The translations under genes and the position numbers were made by a program. A model generated the notes under the pieces. It was not told the DNA's origin. It made no database searches and saw only the letters and a list, made by a program, of their open reading frames with translations. Shown here piece by piece: positions 51,661 to 59,898 of a stretch of DNA of 60,008 bases (positions are counted from its first letter, which is position 1; each line of letters begins with the position of its first letter). Source of the stretch: Bryobacteraceae bacterium (GTDB lineage: Bacteria > Acidobacteriota > Terriglobia > Bryobacterales > Bryobacteraceae); contig JANWVO010000014.1 of assembly GCA_025056865.1 (NCBI GenBank), forward strand, positions 1 through 60,008, written 5' to 3'.

Positions 51661-52766
51661 TCACCGCCGCCCGCCTGGAGCCGCCCTTCGACCTTGCGCT
51701 GGTGCCGGAAGCGCCTGGCGTTTTCGTCATTCACGTGCGCGGCGGCGAGCCGTACATCAGCCGCACGCGGCTGCTGCGGCGCCGCCTTCGGCGGCTGCTG
51801 GGCGGGGCGACCGTGGCCGGGCGCGCGCTGCGGCTGGCCGAGCTGGCCGAGGCGGTGGAATACGATGTGGAGCCGTCGCGGCTCGGCCTGCTGCTGCGCC
51901 ACTACCGGCTGCTGCGGGAACACGACCCGGCCGGCGCGGCGCAGCGGCTGCGCCTGCGGCCTCCCGTCTTCGTCAAGGTGCATCTGGCGAACCCGTGGCC
52001 GCGCACGAGCATCACCAGCCGGCTGAGCCGCTCCGCCTCGCTGTGCTTCGGCCCCTTCCAGAACAGGACATCGGCTTCGCGTTTCGAACAGGAAGTACTG
52101 GATCTGTTCCAGATCCGGCGGTGCCAGGAGGATCTGGAGCCTACGCCCGATCACCCGGGCTGCATCTACGGCGAGATGATGAAGTGCCTGCGGCCCTGCC
52201 AGCAGGCCGTTTCGCGCGAAGAATACGCCGCCGAGACAGGGCGGCTGGTGCGGTTTCTGGAGACGCGCGGGCGCAGCCTGCTGGAGTCCGTCGCGGCGGC
52301 GCGCGACCGGGCGAGCGAGGCGCTCGACTTCGAACAGGCCCGCGTCTGGCATGAGCGCTGGCTGCGCATCCGCGAGGCCGCTTCGCTCTGCGGCGAACTG
52401 GCCGCGCCGGCGGCGCAGCTCCACGGCGCCGCGGTGCTGCCGTCGCCCTCGCCCGGCGCGGTGCGCATCGCCGTGATGCTGGAAGGGGCGTGGCTGGACC
52501 TGATCGATTTTCCGGTGGCTCCATCCGGGCCCGCGGTCAGCCTGGATTCGCGCCTCCGTGCCCTGTTCACTTCGCTCGTGCCGCCGCGGATTCCCGTGCA
52601 GGAGCGCGCCGAACACATCGCGATCCTGGCGCAGTGGTATTACAGCTCAACGCGGGAAGCCGAGTGGAGGAGCTTTTCCTCGCGGGACGCCATTCCGTAC
52701 CGGGCGCTGGTGCGCGACATCTCGCGCACGGCCGCGCCGGCGCAGGGCCGGCTGTTTCCGGCCTGA
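51657..52766 (+). CDS. UvrC N-terminal-like protein with degenerate GIY-YIG domain
   Basis: 369 residues from ATG 51657. Residues 19-100 align with the UvrC GIY-YIG domain (PGVFVIHVRGGEPYISRTRLLRRRLRRLL), then CFGPFQNRTSASRFEQEVLDLFQIRRCQEDL, PGCIYGEMMKCLRPCQ (Cys-rich patch) and a UvrB/UvrC-like helical segment ASEALDFEQARVWHERW. The first motif reads GVF instead of GIY/GVY, and LLLR stands where UvrC has ALLLE, so the metal-binding Glu appears to be Arg81. The C-terminal RNase H and HhH domains of UvrC are absent. It is probably not a complete excision nuclease. It is coupled to the aldo/keto reductase gene by an ATGA overlap. Confidence 0.8.
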   Translation: MITAARLEPPFDLALVPEAPGVFVIHVRGGEPYISRTRLLRRRLRRLLGGATVAGRALRLAELAEAVEYDVEPSRLGLLLRHYRLLREHDPAGAAQRLRLRPPVFVKVHLANPWPRTSITSRLSRSASLCFGPFQNRTSASRFEQEVLDLFQIRRCQEDLEPTPDHPGCIYGEMMKCLRPCQQAVSREEYAAETGRLVRFLETRGRSLLESVAAARDRASEALDFEQARVWHERWLRIREAASLCGELAAPAAQLHGAAVLPSPSPGAVRIAVMLEGAWLDLIDFPVAPSGPAVSLDSRLRALFTSLVPPRIPVQERAEHIAILAQWYYSSTREAEWRSFSSRDAIPYRALVRDISRTAAPAQGRLFPA

Positions 52767-52815
52767 GTTGGCTAGCCCCTTGCGCCAGTGTCAAACTAAT
52801 CCTTGGGATCGGCGG

Positions 52816-52832
52816 CGGGGCGCTCCGCCCCG
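52816..52832 (+). terminator. Hairpin after the UvrC-like gene
   Basis: CGGGGCG (52816-52822) pairs with CGCCCCG (52826-52832) around a 3-base loop, about 50 bases after the stop. The following GTT is too short for a classic U-tract. Confidence 0.4.
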
Positions 52833-52866
52833 GTTGAGCCGCCCGTCTCGCGGAGGACAATGAGCA

Positions 52867-53373
52867 GTGGCTCTCCAACCTGAACCCGGCGCCAGCCTCC
52901 CGATCCGTTCCGGCAATTCCTCCCTACCGCTGTACTCCGCCATTGTCGCCGTGCTGGTGCTGGCCGGCGCCGCTGTGTGGTGGTTTTTCCTGCGGACGCC
53001 GCCGAAGCCGCCCGAACCGCCGCCGCTGACCGAAGAGGCCCGCGACTACGTGCGCAACGGCTATCTCGCCCTGTCCGAGGTCGAGATGAAGGCGGCGGAG
53101 AACTACATGATGACCACGGTGGTGGAGATCACCGGCAAGATCACGAACAAGGGGCCGCGCACGATTGGCATCGTCGAGCTGAACTGCGTCTTCTACGATC
53201 CCTATGGCCAGGTGGTCCTGCGCGAGCGCGTGCCCATCGTGAGGCGCGTGAGAGGGAAGCCGTTCCAGCCTGGGGAAACGCGGCCTTTCCGGCTGGCGTT
53301 CGACAACATTCCCGCCGGGTGGAACCAGGTGCTGCCGCAACTGGTGATCGCGCGCATCGACTTCGAACGCTGA
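52867..53373 (+). CDS. Membrane-anchored FxLYD-like protein
   Basis: 168 residues from GTG 52867. One membrane helix (LYSAIVAVLVLAGAAVWWFFL) anchors a C-terminal beta-sandwich: VVEITGKITNKGPRTIGIVELNCVFYDPYGQVVLRERVPIV, then FQPGETRPFRLAFDNIP, the FxLYD pattern of extracytoplasmic domains. Function unknown. The Shine-Dalgarno GGAGG also lies before an out-of-frame ATG at 52860 that reads seven codons and stops, overlapping this start. The receiver-domain gene begins 7 bases after its stop. Confidence 0.75.
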   Translation: MALQPEPGASLPIRSGNSSLPLYSAIVAVLVLAGAAVWWFFLRTPPKPPEPPPLTEEARDYVRNGYLALSEVEMKAAENYMMTTVVEITGKITNKGPRTIGIVELNCVFYDPYGQVVLRERVPIVRRVRGKPFQPGETRPFRLAFDNIPAGWNQVLPQLVIARIDFER

Positions 53374-53380
53374 AGCCGCC

Positions 53381-55036
53381 ATGCCGCACGTTCTCCTGAT
53401 CGAAGACGACAGCGCGCAGCGCCGGCTCCGGGCCCTGCTGCTGGAATCGCACGGCTACCGCGTGACGGCAGCGGCGTCGCCCGGGGAAGCGCTCGGGCTG
53501 CTTTCGCCGCCGGCGGTCCCGCCCGACGCCGTGCTGATGGACCTGCGCCTGCCTTCGGCCGAGGACGGACGCCGGCTGATCCGGGAGATTTCCGCGCGGC
53601 ACCCGCAGTTGCCCGTAGTTGTGCTGTCTGGCTCCCCGGCGGCGCTGGAGCGTTGCGACGAGGCCGGGATGGTCCGCGCCGTGCTGCGCAAGCCCGTGCG
53701 GACGGAGGCGCTGTTGCGGGCCCTTTCCAGACTGGCTGCGCTGCTGATCCCCTGGCTGCTGTGGATGCCCGCCGCGGCGCAGCAGCGGACGTTCCCCTTC
53801 AGTCTGGACAGAGCTGCGGAGGTCGTGGCCGAACTCGAGCTCGCTTCGCCTTCCTCGGACTGGGCGGCGCCGGGACGCGAGGCCGCCGTGGCCGCGGTGA
53901 CGGTGGACGGCCACACGGAACAGCATGTTTTTGTTTTCGGCGAAAAGGACTCCCGCCGCTACCGGGTTTTCCTCGGCCCGCTGGCTCCGGGCGCCCACAT
54001 CCTCGCGGTGTCGCGCGACGGGCGCCATTCGGCGGAGGGCTCGAATCTCGTGATCGGCGAGGCGCGGATCCGCGCGCTGGAGCCGGGCAGTCCGGAAGAC
54101 GAGCTAGTGCGGCTGGCTCCGGTGCTGTTTTCTAGGAAAGACGCCGAGGGACGCTTCAGCGACGTGCCGCTGCTCGTCTACGCCACGCGCGGACGCGACG
54201 CGACAGGGGCCTGGATCGAATACACGGCCGTGTTCTCCAACGAGGACGGCGGCACATCGACGCGGGACCTGATGGCCCGGTGGGGGCGCACTACCGACAT
54301 CGAGTACGTCTACCGGGTCTGGCCCGGCACCGGCGGAGCGCCGCGCCGGACGCTGATCCAGACCCGCGAACACCAGGACGTTCCCTATGACGGCCCCTAT
54401 TTCGGCCTGCATCCGCTGCTCGAGCCGGTGACGGACAACAACATGGTGGAACCCGCCGCGCGGCCCGGCGGCAGCCTGCGGTTCCAGCTTGCGCCGGTGC
54501 TGGCGGAGGCGGGCGCCGGGTCCCGCGAACGGATGATGGATGCCGAGCCATTCACCTACGAAATCGCCTGCAAAGAGCTGGAGCGCGAGGGGAAAATCCG
54601 CCCCGCCAGTTCCTGGTTCGATGGAGAAAAAATCGCCGATCCCCGCCGGTATTTCGTGGCCGAATTCCATACGGAAACGGAAAATGCCGCGGTGCAATTC
54701 CTGTACAGGCTCCGCGGCGAGGCCATCTGGCGCGGATCGGCGCTCGGAATTGCGAAGAATTTCATCGAGCGCGACGGCTGGGTGCGCACGGCAGTGGAGC
54801 TGCCCGAAGGGAGGACGCCGGCCGATATCGGCGAGATCGCCTTTGAGTGCCTTTCGCGCCGCGATCTCGAGAGGCAGCCCGTGCCGAAAAACGGCCGGTG
54901 CCGCATCGCGCACACAGGGCGCGCTTTTTCTTTCGACGCGCGTTGCCGGCCTGTTCCCGCCCGGGGGCTGCCACAGCCGCCGGCGGAAGGCTGGCAACTG
55001 CGGGTCGGGGAGATGGTTTCGTTCAGGAGCGAGTGA
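53381..55036 (+). CDS. Receiver domain fused to a signal-anchor and extracytoplasmic domain
   Basis: 551 residues in one frame. Residues 2-115 are a CheY-like receiver: LLIEDDSAQRRLRALL (acidic Asp9/Asp10), VLMDLRLPSAEDG (phosphorylatable Asp54), VVLSGS (Ser83) and RKPV (Lys104). Directly after it comes a hydrophobic segment (about 118-130) ending MPAAAQQ, which looks exactly like a signal peptide. Residues 135-551 form a beta-rich, presumably periplasmic region with YTAVFSNEDGGTSTRDLMARWGRTTDIEYVY and FVAEFHTETENAAVQFLY that I cannot place in a family. A GTG codon at residue 106 could start a separate exported protein. Either a true receiver/periplasmic fusion or two overlapping products is possible. 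Confidence 0.7.
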   Translation: MPHVLLIEDDSAQRRLRALLLESHGYRVTAAASPGEALGLLSPPAVPPDAVLMDLRLPSAEDGRRLIREISARHPQLPVVVLSGSPAALERCDEAGMVRAVLRKPVRTEALLRALSRLAALLIPWLLWMPAAAQQRTFPFSLDRAAEVVAELELASPSSDWAAPGREAAVAAVTVDGHTEQHVFVFGEKDSRRYRVFLGPLAPGAHILAVSRDGRHSAEGSNLVIGEARIRALEPGSPEDELVRLAPVLFSRKDAEGRFSDVPLLVYATRGRDATGAWIEYTAVFSNEDGGTSTRDLMARWGRTTDIEYVYRVWPGTGGAPRRTLIQTREHQDVPYDGPYFGLHPLLEPVTDNNMVEPAARPGGSLRFQLAPVLAEAGAGSRERMMDAEPFTYEIACKELEREGKIRPASSWFDGEKIADPRRYFVAEFHTETENAAVQFLYRLRGEAIWRGSALGIAKNFIERDGWVRTAVELPEGRTPADIGEIAFECLSRRDLERQPVPKNGRCRIAHTGRAFSFDARCRPVPARGLPQPPAEGWQLRVGEMVSFRSE

Positions 55037-55040
55037 AAAG

Positions 55041-55316
55041 ATGGAAGTCGCCCGGCTCCATGACCGCCTGAAAGCGGAAGGCAAGCTCTCTCTCCCGGTA
55101 CGCATTGTGCCGCGCAGCCCGAAGACGGAATGGGCTGGATTTCTGGAAAGCGGGGACTGGAAGATCCGCGTCGCCGCACCGCCGGAGCGCGGCAAGGCGA
55201 ACGAGGAGCTGATCCGGTTCCTTGCCGCCGAATTCGGGGTGCCTCGCGAAGCGATCGAGATCGTGGCCGGCGCCACCAGCCACAACAAGCTGATCCGCAT
55301 CCAGCCGCGGCGGTGA
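55041..55316 (+). CDS. DUF167 (YggU) family protein
   Basis: 91 residues from ATG 55041. LPVRIVPRSPKTEWAGF and DWKIRVAAPPERGKANEELIRFLAAEFGVPREAIEIVAGATSHNKLIRI match the DUF167/YggU fold throughout (V-x-PPV-x-GKAN, then the SR-x-K region). Function unknown, cytoplasmic. It starts 4 bases after the preceding stop and converges on the GH10 gene. Confidence 0.9.
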   Translation: MEVARLHDRLKAEGKLSLPVRIVPRSPKTEWAGFLESGDWKIRVAAPPERGKANEELIRFLAAEFGVPREAIEIVAGATSHNKLIRIQPRR

Positions 55317-55325
55317 AGCTGCGGC

Positions 55326-56561
55326 TCACTGCATATCGATCCCTTTGGCTCCTTCGCGGCGGGACAGCGCGACCGTTTCTTCCCGGCCGCCCGCGCGCAC
55401 GCGGTGCGTGCCGAAGAAGGCCCTTACGGCGGCCAGGCCGGAGGAGTCCGCCTTCACCGTGGCGCGGGTCCACCATTCGCCAAAGACGAGCCTGCGGTAT
55501 GCCCCGGCGGCCGGCGTTGGAGTCCAGTCGCGCCGGTACAGCGAGGACTGCGGAATCCAGTTGGCGCCCTCCCAGAAGCCCCACATGAGGATGCCCGTCA
55601 CGGCCGGGTGCGCGAAACAGATGCGGAAGAAGCGCCGCAGGGCGTCCGCTTTGGCGGCCTCTTCCTCCGGGCTGAGTTGCAGGTCGCGCTTCTGGTAGTA
55701 CTTCGAACGCTGCCCGGGGAAGTTGAATTCGGTGATCCGGACCGGCAGCCTCAGCCCGGCGAGCGTGTCGAGGGCGCGGCGAAGCTCGGCCTCGTCGAAA
55801 GAGTCGCCGTGGAGATGGCCCTGCACGCCGATGCCGTCCATGGGCGCGCCGGACGACAGAACCGTGCGGATATGTTTGACGTAATCGTCCAGGCGCCGGC
55901 CCGTGGTGATGTCATAGTCGTTGAAGAAGAGCACCGCCTCCGGGTCGGCTTCCTTCACCCACCGCGCCATGTCGCGGGTGATTTCGGGCCCGAGCCTCTC
56001 CTCGAACCAGTTGCCGTGGATCATCTCGTTGTTGAGGTCGTATTCGGCAAACTGCCCCCGGTAGCGGGCGGCGATGGAGCGCGCCCGCTGCCGGACGGCG
56101 AGCCGCAGCGGGGCGTCGCCCAGCGGCTTCAGCCACTCGGGCACGTAGCGCGGAATGCCCCAGAAGATGCAGTGGCCGCGGACGGGGATGCCGTTGGCGG
56201 AGGCCCACTCGAGCATCGAGTCGACGATGGAGTAGTCGACCTTGCCCCGCTCTTTTTCCATTTCGTGCCATTTGAATGCGGCTTCGATGACGCCTGCGTT
56301 GAAGTGGCTGAGGAACACCTCTTTCCACCGGGCTGCATCTTCGGCGGGGATGCGCCCGTTGAAGATGCCGGTGGCGATGGTGGCCCCGAACCAGAACTCA
56401 TGGCGGAGCTGTTCCACCGTGACTTCGGTGCCCGGCGCTGTGCGGATGACGAGCACGCCGGTGCGGTGCCGGAGTATCGCGTCGTCCAGCGGGTCAGCGG
56501 CCAGCGGCAGGAAGGCCGCCAGAAGCGTTGCGGAAACGGGCGGGAAGATCCGGTACTTCAT
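55326..56561 (-). CDS. Glycoside hydrolase family 10, endo-1,4-beta-xylanase-like
   Basis: 411 residues with a signal peptide (KYRIFPPVSATLLAAFLPLAA). The (beta/alpha)8 barrel shows NAGVIEAAFKWHEMEKERGKVDYSIVD, RGHCIFWG, YDLNNEMIHGNWFEERLG with the acid/base Glu, FFNDYDI, IGVQGHLHGDSF and RITEFNFP with the nucleophile Glu, and ITGILMWGFWEGANWIP. HCIFWG and the NNEM spelling (usually HTLVWH and NEA) mark an unusual GH10 subgroup. A C-terminal extension of about 50 residues (WWTRATVKADSSGLAAVRAFFGTHRV) is a common add-on. It is probably exported to attack xylan-like polymers. No Shine-Dalgarno is seen. Confidence 0.88.
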   Translation of the reverse strand: MKYRIFPPVSATLLAAFLPLAADPLDDAILRHRTGVLVIRTAPGTEVTVEQLRHEFWFGATIATGIFNGRIPAEDAARWKEVFLSHFNAGVIEAAFKWHEMEKERGKVDYSIVDSMLEWASANGIPVRGHCIFWGIPRYVPEWLKPLGDAPLRLAVRQRARSIAARYRGQFAEYDLNNEMIHGNWFEERLGPEITRDMARWVKEADPEAVLFFNDYDITTGRRLDDYVKHIRTVLSSGAPMDGIGVQGHLHGDSFDEAELRRALDTLAGLRLPVRITEFNFPGQRSKYYQKRDLQLSPEEEAAKADALRRFFRICFAHPAVTGILMWGFWEGANWIPQSSLYRRDWTPTPAAGAYRRLVFGEWWTRATVKADSSGLAAVRAFFGTHRVRAGGREETVALSRREGAKGIDMQ

Positions 56562-56615
56562 GGCGAACCCACATTGGCACTGCCGCTGGCGGCGGCCCTG
56601 CCGGAATGCGGCGGC

Positions 56616-57127
56616 TCAGCGCCGCCCGGAGACCAGGGCGAGCCAGAAGGCTGTGGGGAGGCCGATCAGAAGCGCCCCGGCTGCGAAGGCTGCCGCGATC
56701 CAGAACGGCTGAGCCGCAGCAAAGGGAGTGAAGGAGACCTCCAGCAAAGACGCCATCCAGTGCGCGGCCCGGCGCAATGCGGCCTGAAACCAGCCTGAAG
56801 CGGCTCCGTAGCAGGCGCCGGCGACGCCGGCGGCCGCAGCGGGGCGAGAACCCGCATCGCAGGGATGGGACGGCCTGCGGCAGCCGCCGCCTCATTCCAT
56901 GCCCTGCGCTGAAGCCGCCGCCACACGAGGCCAGGATCCGGGCACGGCGCAAATCCGGCCAGGCGGTCGCGCTCGCGGCCCAACGCCGCGGCCAGGGCTG
57001 CTGTTTGCGCGCACGCCGGGCACCGGTTCAGGTGTTGGCGAAGATCCGCAGGCGCCTGCGCGCCACGGCGGGCGGCCGCAAGGGCTGCAAGCACGTCCTC
57101 TTCAAAACGGCAACTCTGCATGGTCAT
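56616..57127 (-). pseudogene. Anti-sigma factor gene with a single-base frameshift
   Basis: The start ATG 57127 overlaps the sigma stop by 4 bases. The first half encodes a zinc-finger region with HLNRCPACAQ and VWRRLQRRAWNEAAAAAGRPIPAM. In this frame the rest runs into Arg/Ser/Pro-rich sequence and stops near 56666. Shifting frame at the GGGG run 56841-56844 (one base missing) restores GACYGAASGWFQAALRRAAHW, then a clear membrane helix PFWIAAAFAAGALLIGLPTAFWLALV and a stop at 56616. That is the normal single-pass anti-sigma layout. Either a broken gene or a sequencing/assembly error. Confidence 0.7.
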
Positions 57128-57626
57128 GACTCCTGTCTGCGCGGCGCCGGCGACAGCAGCGCGGCCAGTCTGGCCCCGGCCCGCGCGAGCATCGATTTGA
57201 CGCCTGACAAGCGCACTCCGAGCGCTGCGGCGCTCTCCTCGTGCGTGGCCCCTCGGCATACGCGAGCCAGAGCAGGATGCGGTCGCGCGGCTTCAGCCCG
57301 CCGAGGGCGCGCGCCACATCGGCGCGCGCCTTGCAGGGGCCGTTGCCCGGATCCGAAGCTGATGCGGCATCCGCCTCCGGCTTCAGGGAGGGCAGCCGGA
57401 ACCGCCTGCGGCGGTGTGCGTCCCGGGCCAGATTGGCGGCGATCCGGAACAGCGCGTTCTTCGCGTGGGATTCCCCCGCATGGGAGGAGCCTGCGCGAAG
57501 GAGGCGGTAAGAGGTTTCCTGAAGCGGATCCTCGGCCAGCGCCCGGTGGTTCGTCATCCGCAGAAGAAAGGCCCACAGGCCGCGCGCGTGCCGCTCGTAG
57601 AGGATCCGGAAAGACTCCTCGTCCAT
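57124..57626 (-). pseudogene. ECF sigma factor gene with a single-base frameshift
   Basis: From ATG 57626 the frame encodes region 2 (DEESFRILYERHARGLWAFLLRMTNHRALAEDPLQETSYRLL) and the start of region 4 (ALGGLKPRDRILLWLAYAEG). It then runs out of sense. Adding one base in the CCCC run 57249-57252 continues it as ATHEESAAALGVRLSGVKSMLARAGARLAALL, the region 4 helix-turn-helix, and ends at 57124 in an ATGA overlap with the anti-sigma start. The restored overlap strongly supports that the two halves are one gene. The GTG at 57692 is an alternative start. Confidence 0.72.
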
Positions 57627-58587
57627 CACGGCCTCCCGCGCCAGGCCGGCTGCGGCGGGGACGCAGTGCGGAAATGTGTCACCGTTCGACACGCGCTGCC
57701 GTGCCTCCTGGCCGGACTACGCCTGTCCCTCCTACTGCCTTGCATCGCCGGCGGGCGGCGCGAGATCGCAAAAGCGGCTACCGCCGACAGGAGGAAGCCC
57801 GCGCCGGGGGCGAGGGCGAGAGTCCCGAAGGTATGCAACGGCTGCGCGGCGAGCGGGTCCACGCGCGTGCTGATGAACAGCAGGCCCGCGCCGGCAGCCC
57901 TCATCACGATGCCGCCCTGCACGGCCCAGAGGATGCGGCCGAGCGGAGCAGCCACCGGCCGGCCGCCTGACTCGAGATGGATGGGCGCCGATTCGAGGAA
58001 CTTCTGCCCCGCAGGCGAATGGATGTCGGCGAGCAGGTCTTCGTTCGAGGCCAGCCGGTCCGGGATCTTGGCGTGGACCTCCGCCTGCACGCGCGCCACG
58101 CGGCTCCAGCGGCGGTAGTCGATGAACGTGCGCACCAGCCGGGCGATCAGGCTCGCTGCCAGGCCCAGGCCGGTGAGCACGGCGGCCCGGCCAGCACGTC
58201 CGACGAGAGCTCCACCATCCGCTCCTCCGCGCCGCGCGGCGGCTCATCTCCGCTGCCGACGTAATGCGAAAGGTTTCTGGCGATCACCGGGTGCGCCGCC
58301 AGGAAGGCGGCCAGATCGGGGCAAAAGGCCAGGTAGGACTGGCTGGACATGAGCGTGGGATCGAGCGCCAGGATGCGCCGCACGGCGGGCGGGTGCTTCT
58401 GGAGCAGCCCGTGGAAGCGCGCGCGGGGCTGTTCGGCGTCCACGGCGTCCATCGCGGCGGCGGCGGCAGCAGCCGCAGGCGGCAGCAGCGCCTTCGCCGG
58501 CGCGGGCGGCGGCTGGTCCAGGCGCTGCGTCTGGGCGTCAACCAGGCTGGCAGCAAGGAATGCGAGCGTCAGGCAGATCTTCTTCAT
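57626..58587 (-). pseudogene. Signal-peptide membrane protein gene with a single-base frameshift
   Basis: From ATG 58587 the frame has a signal peptide (KKICLTLAFLAASLVDAQ), a Pro/Ala-rich stretch and LMSSQSYLAFCPDLAAFLAAHPVIARNLSHYVGSGDEPP, then breaks. Restoring one base near 58186-58190 continues as AAVLTGLGLAASLIARLVRTFIDYRRWSRVARVQAEVHAKIPDRLASNEDLLADIHSP, QKFLESAPIHLE and a C-terminal two-helix membrane region (IVMRAAGAGLLFIS, GFLLSAVAAFAIS). The end is uncertain: the stop used here (57626) overlaps the sigma ATG by one base, but the last 45 codons look non-coding. Family unknown; it shares an operon with the sigma/anti-sigma pair. Confidence 0.6.
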
Positions 58588-58671
58588 CGTGCGGAACCTC
58601 AGTTTCCGCACGATGAATACGCACGGGCCGGGCCGGGGTCACAGGCGCGCGCGATTTTCCGGCCTCAGGGC

Positions 58672-59886
58672 TCAGAGCGGCAGGATTTCCTCCCGCAGCG
58701 GGTCGAAGTTCAGGCGGCGCTTCTGCACGTAGCTGATGTTGCCGAGATGCGAAGCCATCGCGGAGCGGTGCCCGTCGTAGACGTCGCAGTTGGGGCGCTT
58801 GCGCGACACGCAGCAGTCGAGGAAGTTCTTCACGTGATCGAGCGTGAAGTCGTAGTCGGGACCCTTCACCTCGACCGGCTTGGCTCCCTTCTCTGCGGCC
58901 AGGAATTCGTAGCGGGCGCGGTCGATGAACAGCTTGCCCTGCGTGCCGCAGAACTCGATGCCGTAGCCGCGGATGCCCGGGGCGAGCGTCGCTTCGAAAG
59001 TGACCGTGTACTGGCCGCCATACTCGAGCAGCACGTTGATGGTGTCCGGCGCGGTGCGGCCGTCCTTGTAATGGTAGACGCCCCCGGCGGCGACGCCCGA
59101 AGTGGGCGAGTCGTTGCCCATGAACATGTGGACGACATCGATCCAGTGGGTGAACAGGTCAGTGACCTGGCCGCCGCCGAAATCGAGGTAGGCGCGCCAG
59201 TTCCAGAACTGCTGCGGATCCCAGTCGCGCCACTTGACCGGGCCGAGGAACCGCGCCCAGTCGAGGTTGGAGGGCTTCTCTTTCAGACGGTCGGGCGCGC
59301 GGCGAAGGTGGTACATGTTGCCATGCCACCAGGTGCGGATGAGCGTGATCCTGCCGAGCGCGCCGGAGTCGATGTATTTCTGCTTGGCTTCGATGTAGTG
59401 CGCGCCGGAGCGCTGCTGAAGGCCCACCTGGCAGACGCGTTCGTTGACGCGCGCCGCCTTGACGATGGCAGGCCCTTCCTCGATCTTCAGCGTGAGCGGC
59501 TTCTCGACGTAGACGTCCTTGCCGGCGTTGAGCGCGTCGATGGTGGTGGCGGCGTGCCAGTGGTCTGGCGTCGCGTTGAGCACGATGTCGACGTCCTTCT
59601 GCTCCAGAAGCTGCCGGTGGTCGGAGTAGCCCTTCGCTTCCGGAGCGACGGACTTCACCCGGTCGATCATCTCCGCGTACACGTCGCAGACGGCGGTGAC
59701 CTGGACGCGTCCGGTCTTGAGGAAAGACATCATGACGCCGCGGCCGCGTTCGCCTGCGCCGATCAGGCCGAGGTTGAAGCGGTCATTCGCGCCAAGAATC
59801 CGGGAGTAGGAGAGCGCCGTGAAAGCAGCCGGCGCCTGCACCGCGCTTCGAAGGACGGTCCGCCGGGAGGGATGAGCAAGAGCCAT
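58672..59886 (-). CDS. Gfo/Idh/MocA-family oxidoreductase, Tat-exported
   Basis: 404 residues from ATG 59886. The N-terminus PSRRTVLRSAVQAPAAFTALS is a twin-arginine signal, usual for the exported Gfo/Idh enzymes of Acidobacteriota and Planctomycetes. FNLGLIGAGERGRGVM is the NAD(P)-binding motif, VEKPLTLKIEEG the EKP motif, and GGGQVTDLFTHWIDVVHMFMG the substrate-domain helix with the catalytic His/Asp pattern. It acts on a sugar or inositol derivative; the substrate cannot be told. It has no obvious operon partners. TATAAT lies 6 bases before the ATG. Confidence 0.92.
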   Translation of the reverse strand: MALAHPSRRTVLRSAVQAPAAFTALSYSRILGANDRFNLGLIGAGERGRGVMMSFLKTGRVQVTAVCDVYAEMIDRVKSVAPEAKGYSDHRQLLEQKDVDIVLNATPDHWHAATTIDALNAGKDVYVEKPLTLKIEEGPAIVKAARVNERVCQVGLQQRSGAHYIEAKQKYIDSGALGRITLIRTWWHGNMYHLRRAPDRLKEKPSNLDWARFLGPVKWRDWDPQQFWNWRAYLDFGGGQVTDLFTHWIDVVHMFMGNDSPTSGVAAGGVYHYKDGRTAPDTINVLLEYGGQYTVTFEATLAPGIRGYGIEFCGTQGKLFIDRARYEFLAAEKGAKPVEVKGPDYDFTLDHVKNFLDCCVSRKRPNCDVYDGHRSAMASHLGNISYVQKRRLNFDPLREEILPL

Positions 59887-59892
59887 GGCTGA

Positions 59893-59898
59893 ATTATA
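59893..59898 (-). promoter_or_regulatory. TATAAT directly upstream of the Gfo/Idh gene
   Basis: A perfect -10 TATAAT on the minus strand is followed by 6 bases (TCAGCC) and the ATG at 59886. Transcription would start at the A of ATG, giving a leaderless mRNA. No Shine-Dalgarno is present. Confidence 0.5.

Noticed and set aside
57732-58247. Separate 171-codon gene inside the frameshifted membrane protein region
   Set aside because: Composition is that of a shadow frame; its last residues might reflect another frameshift in the same gene, but I could not show it.
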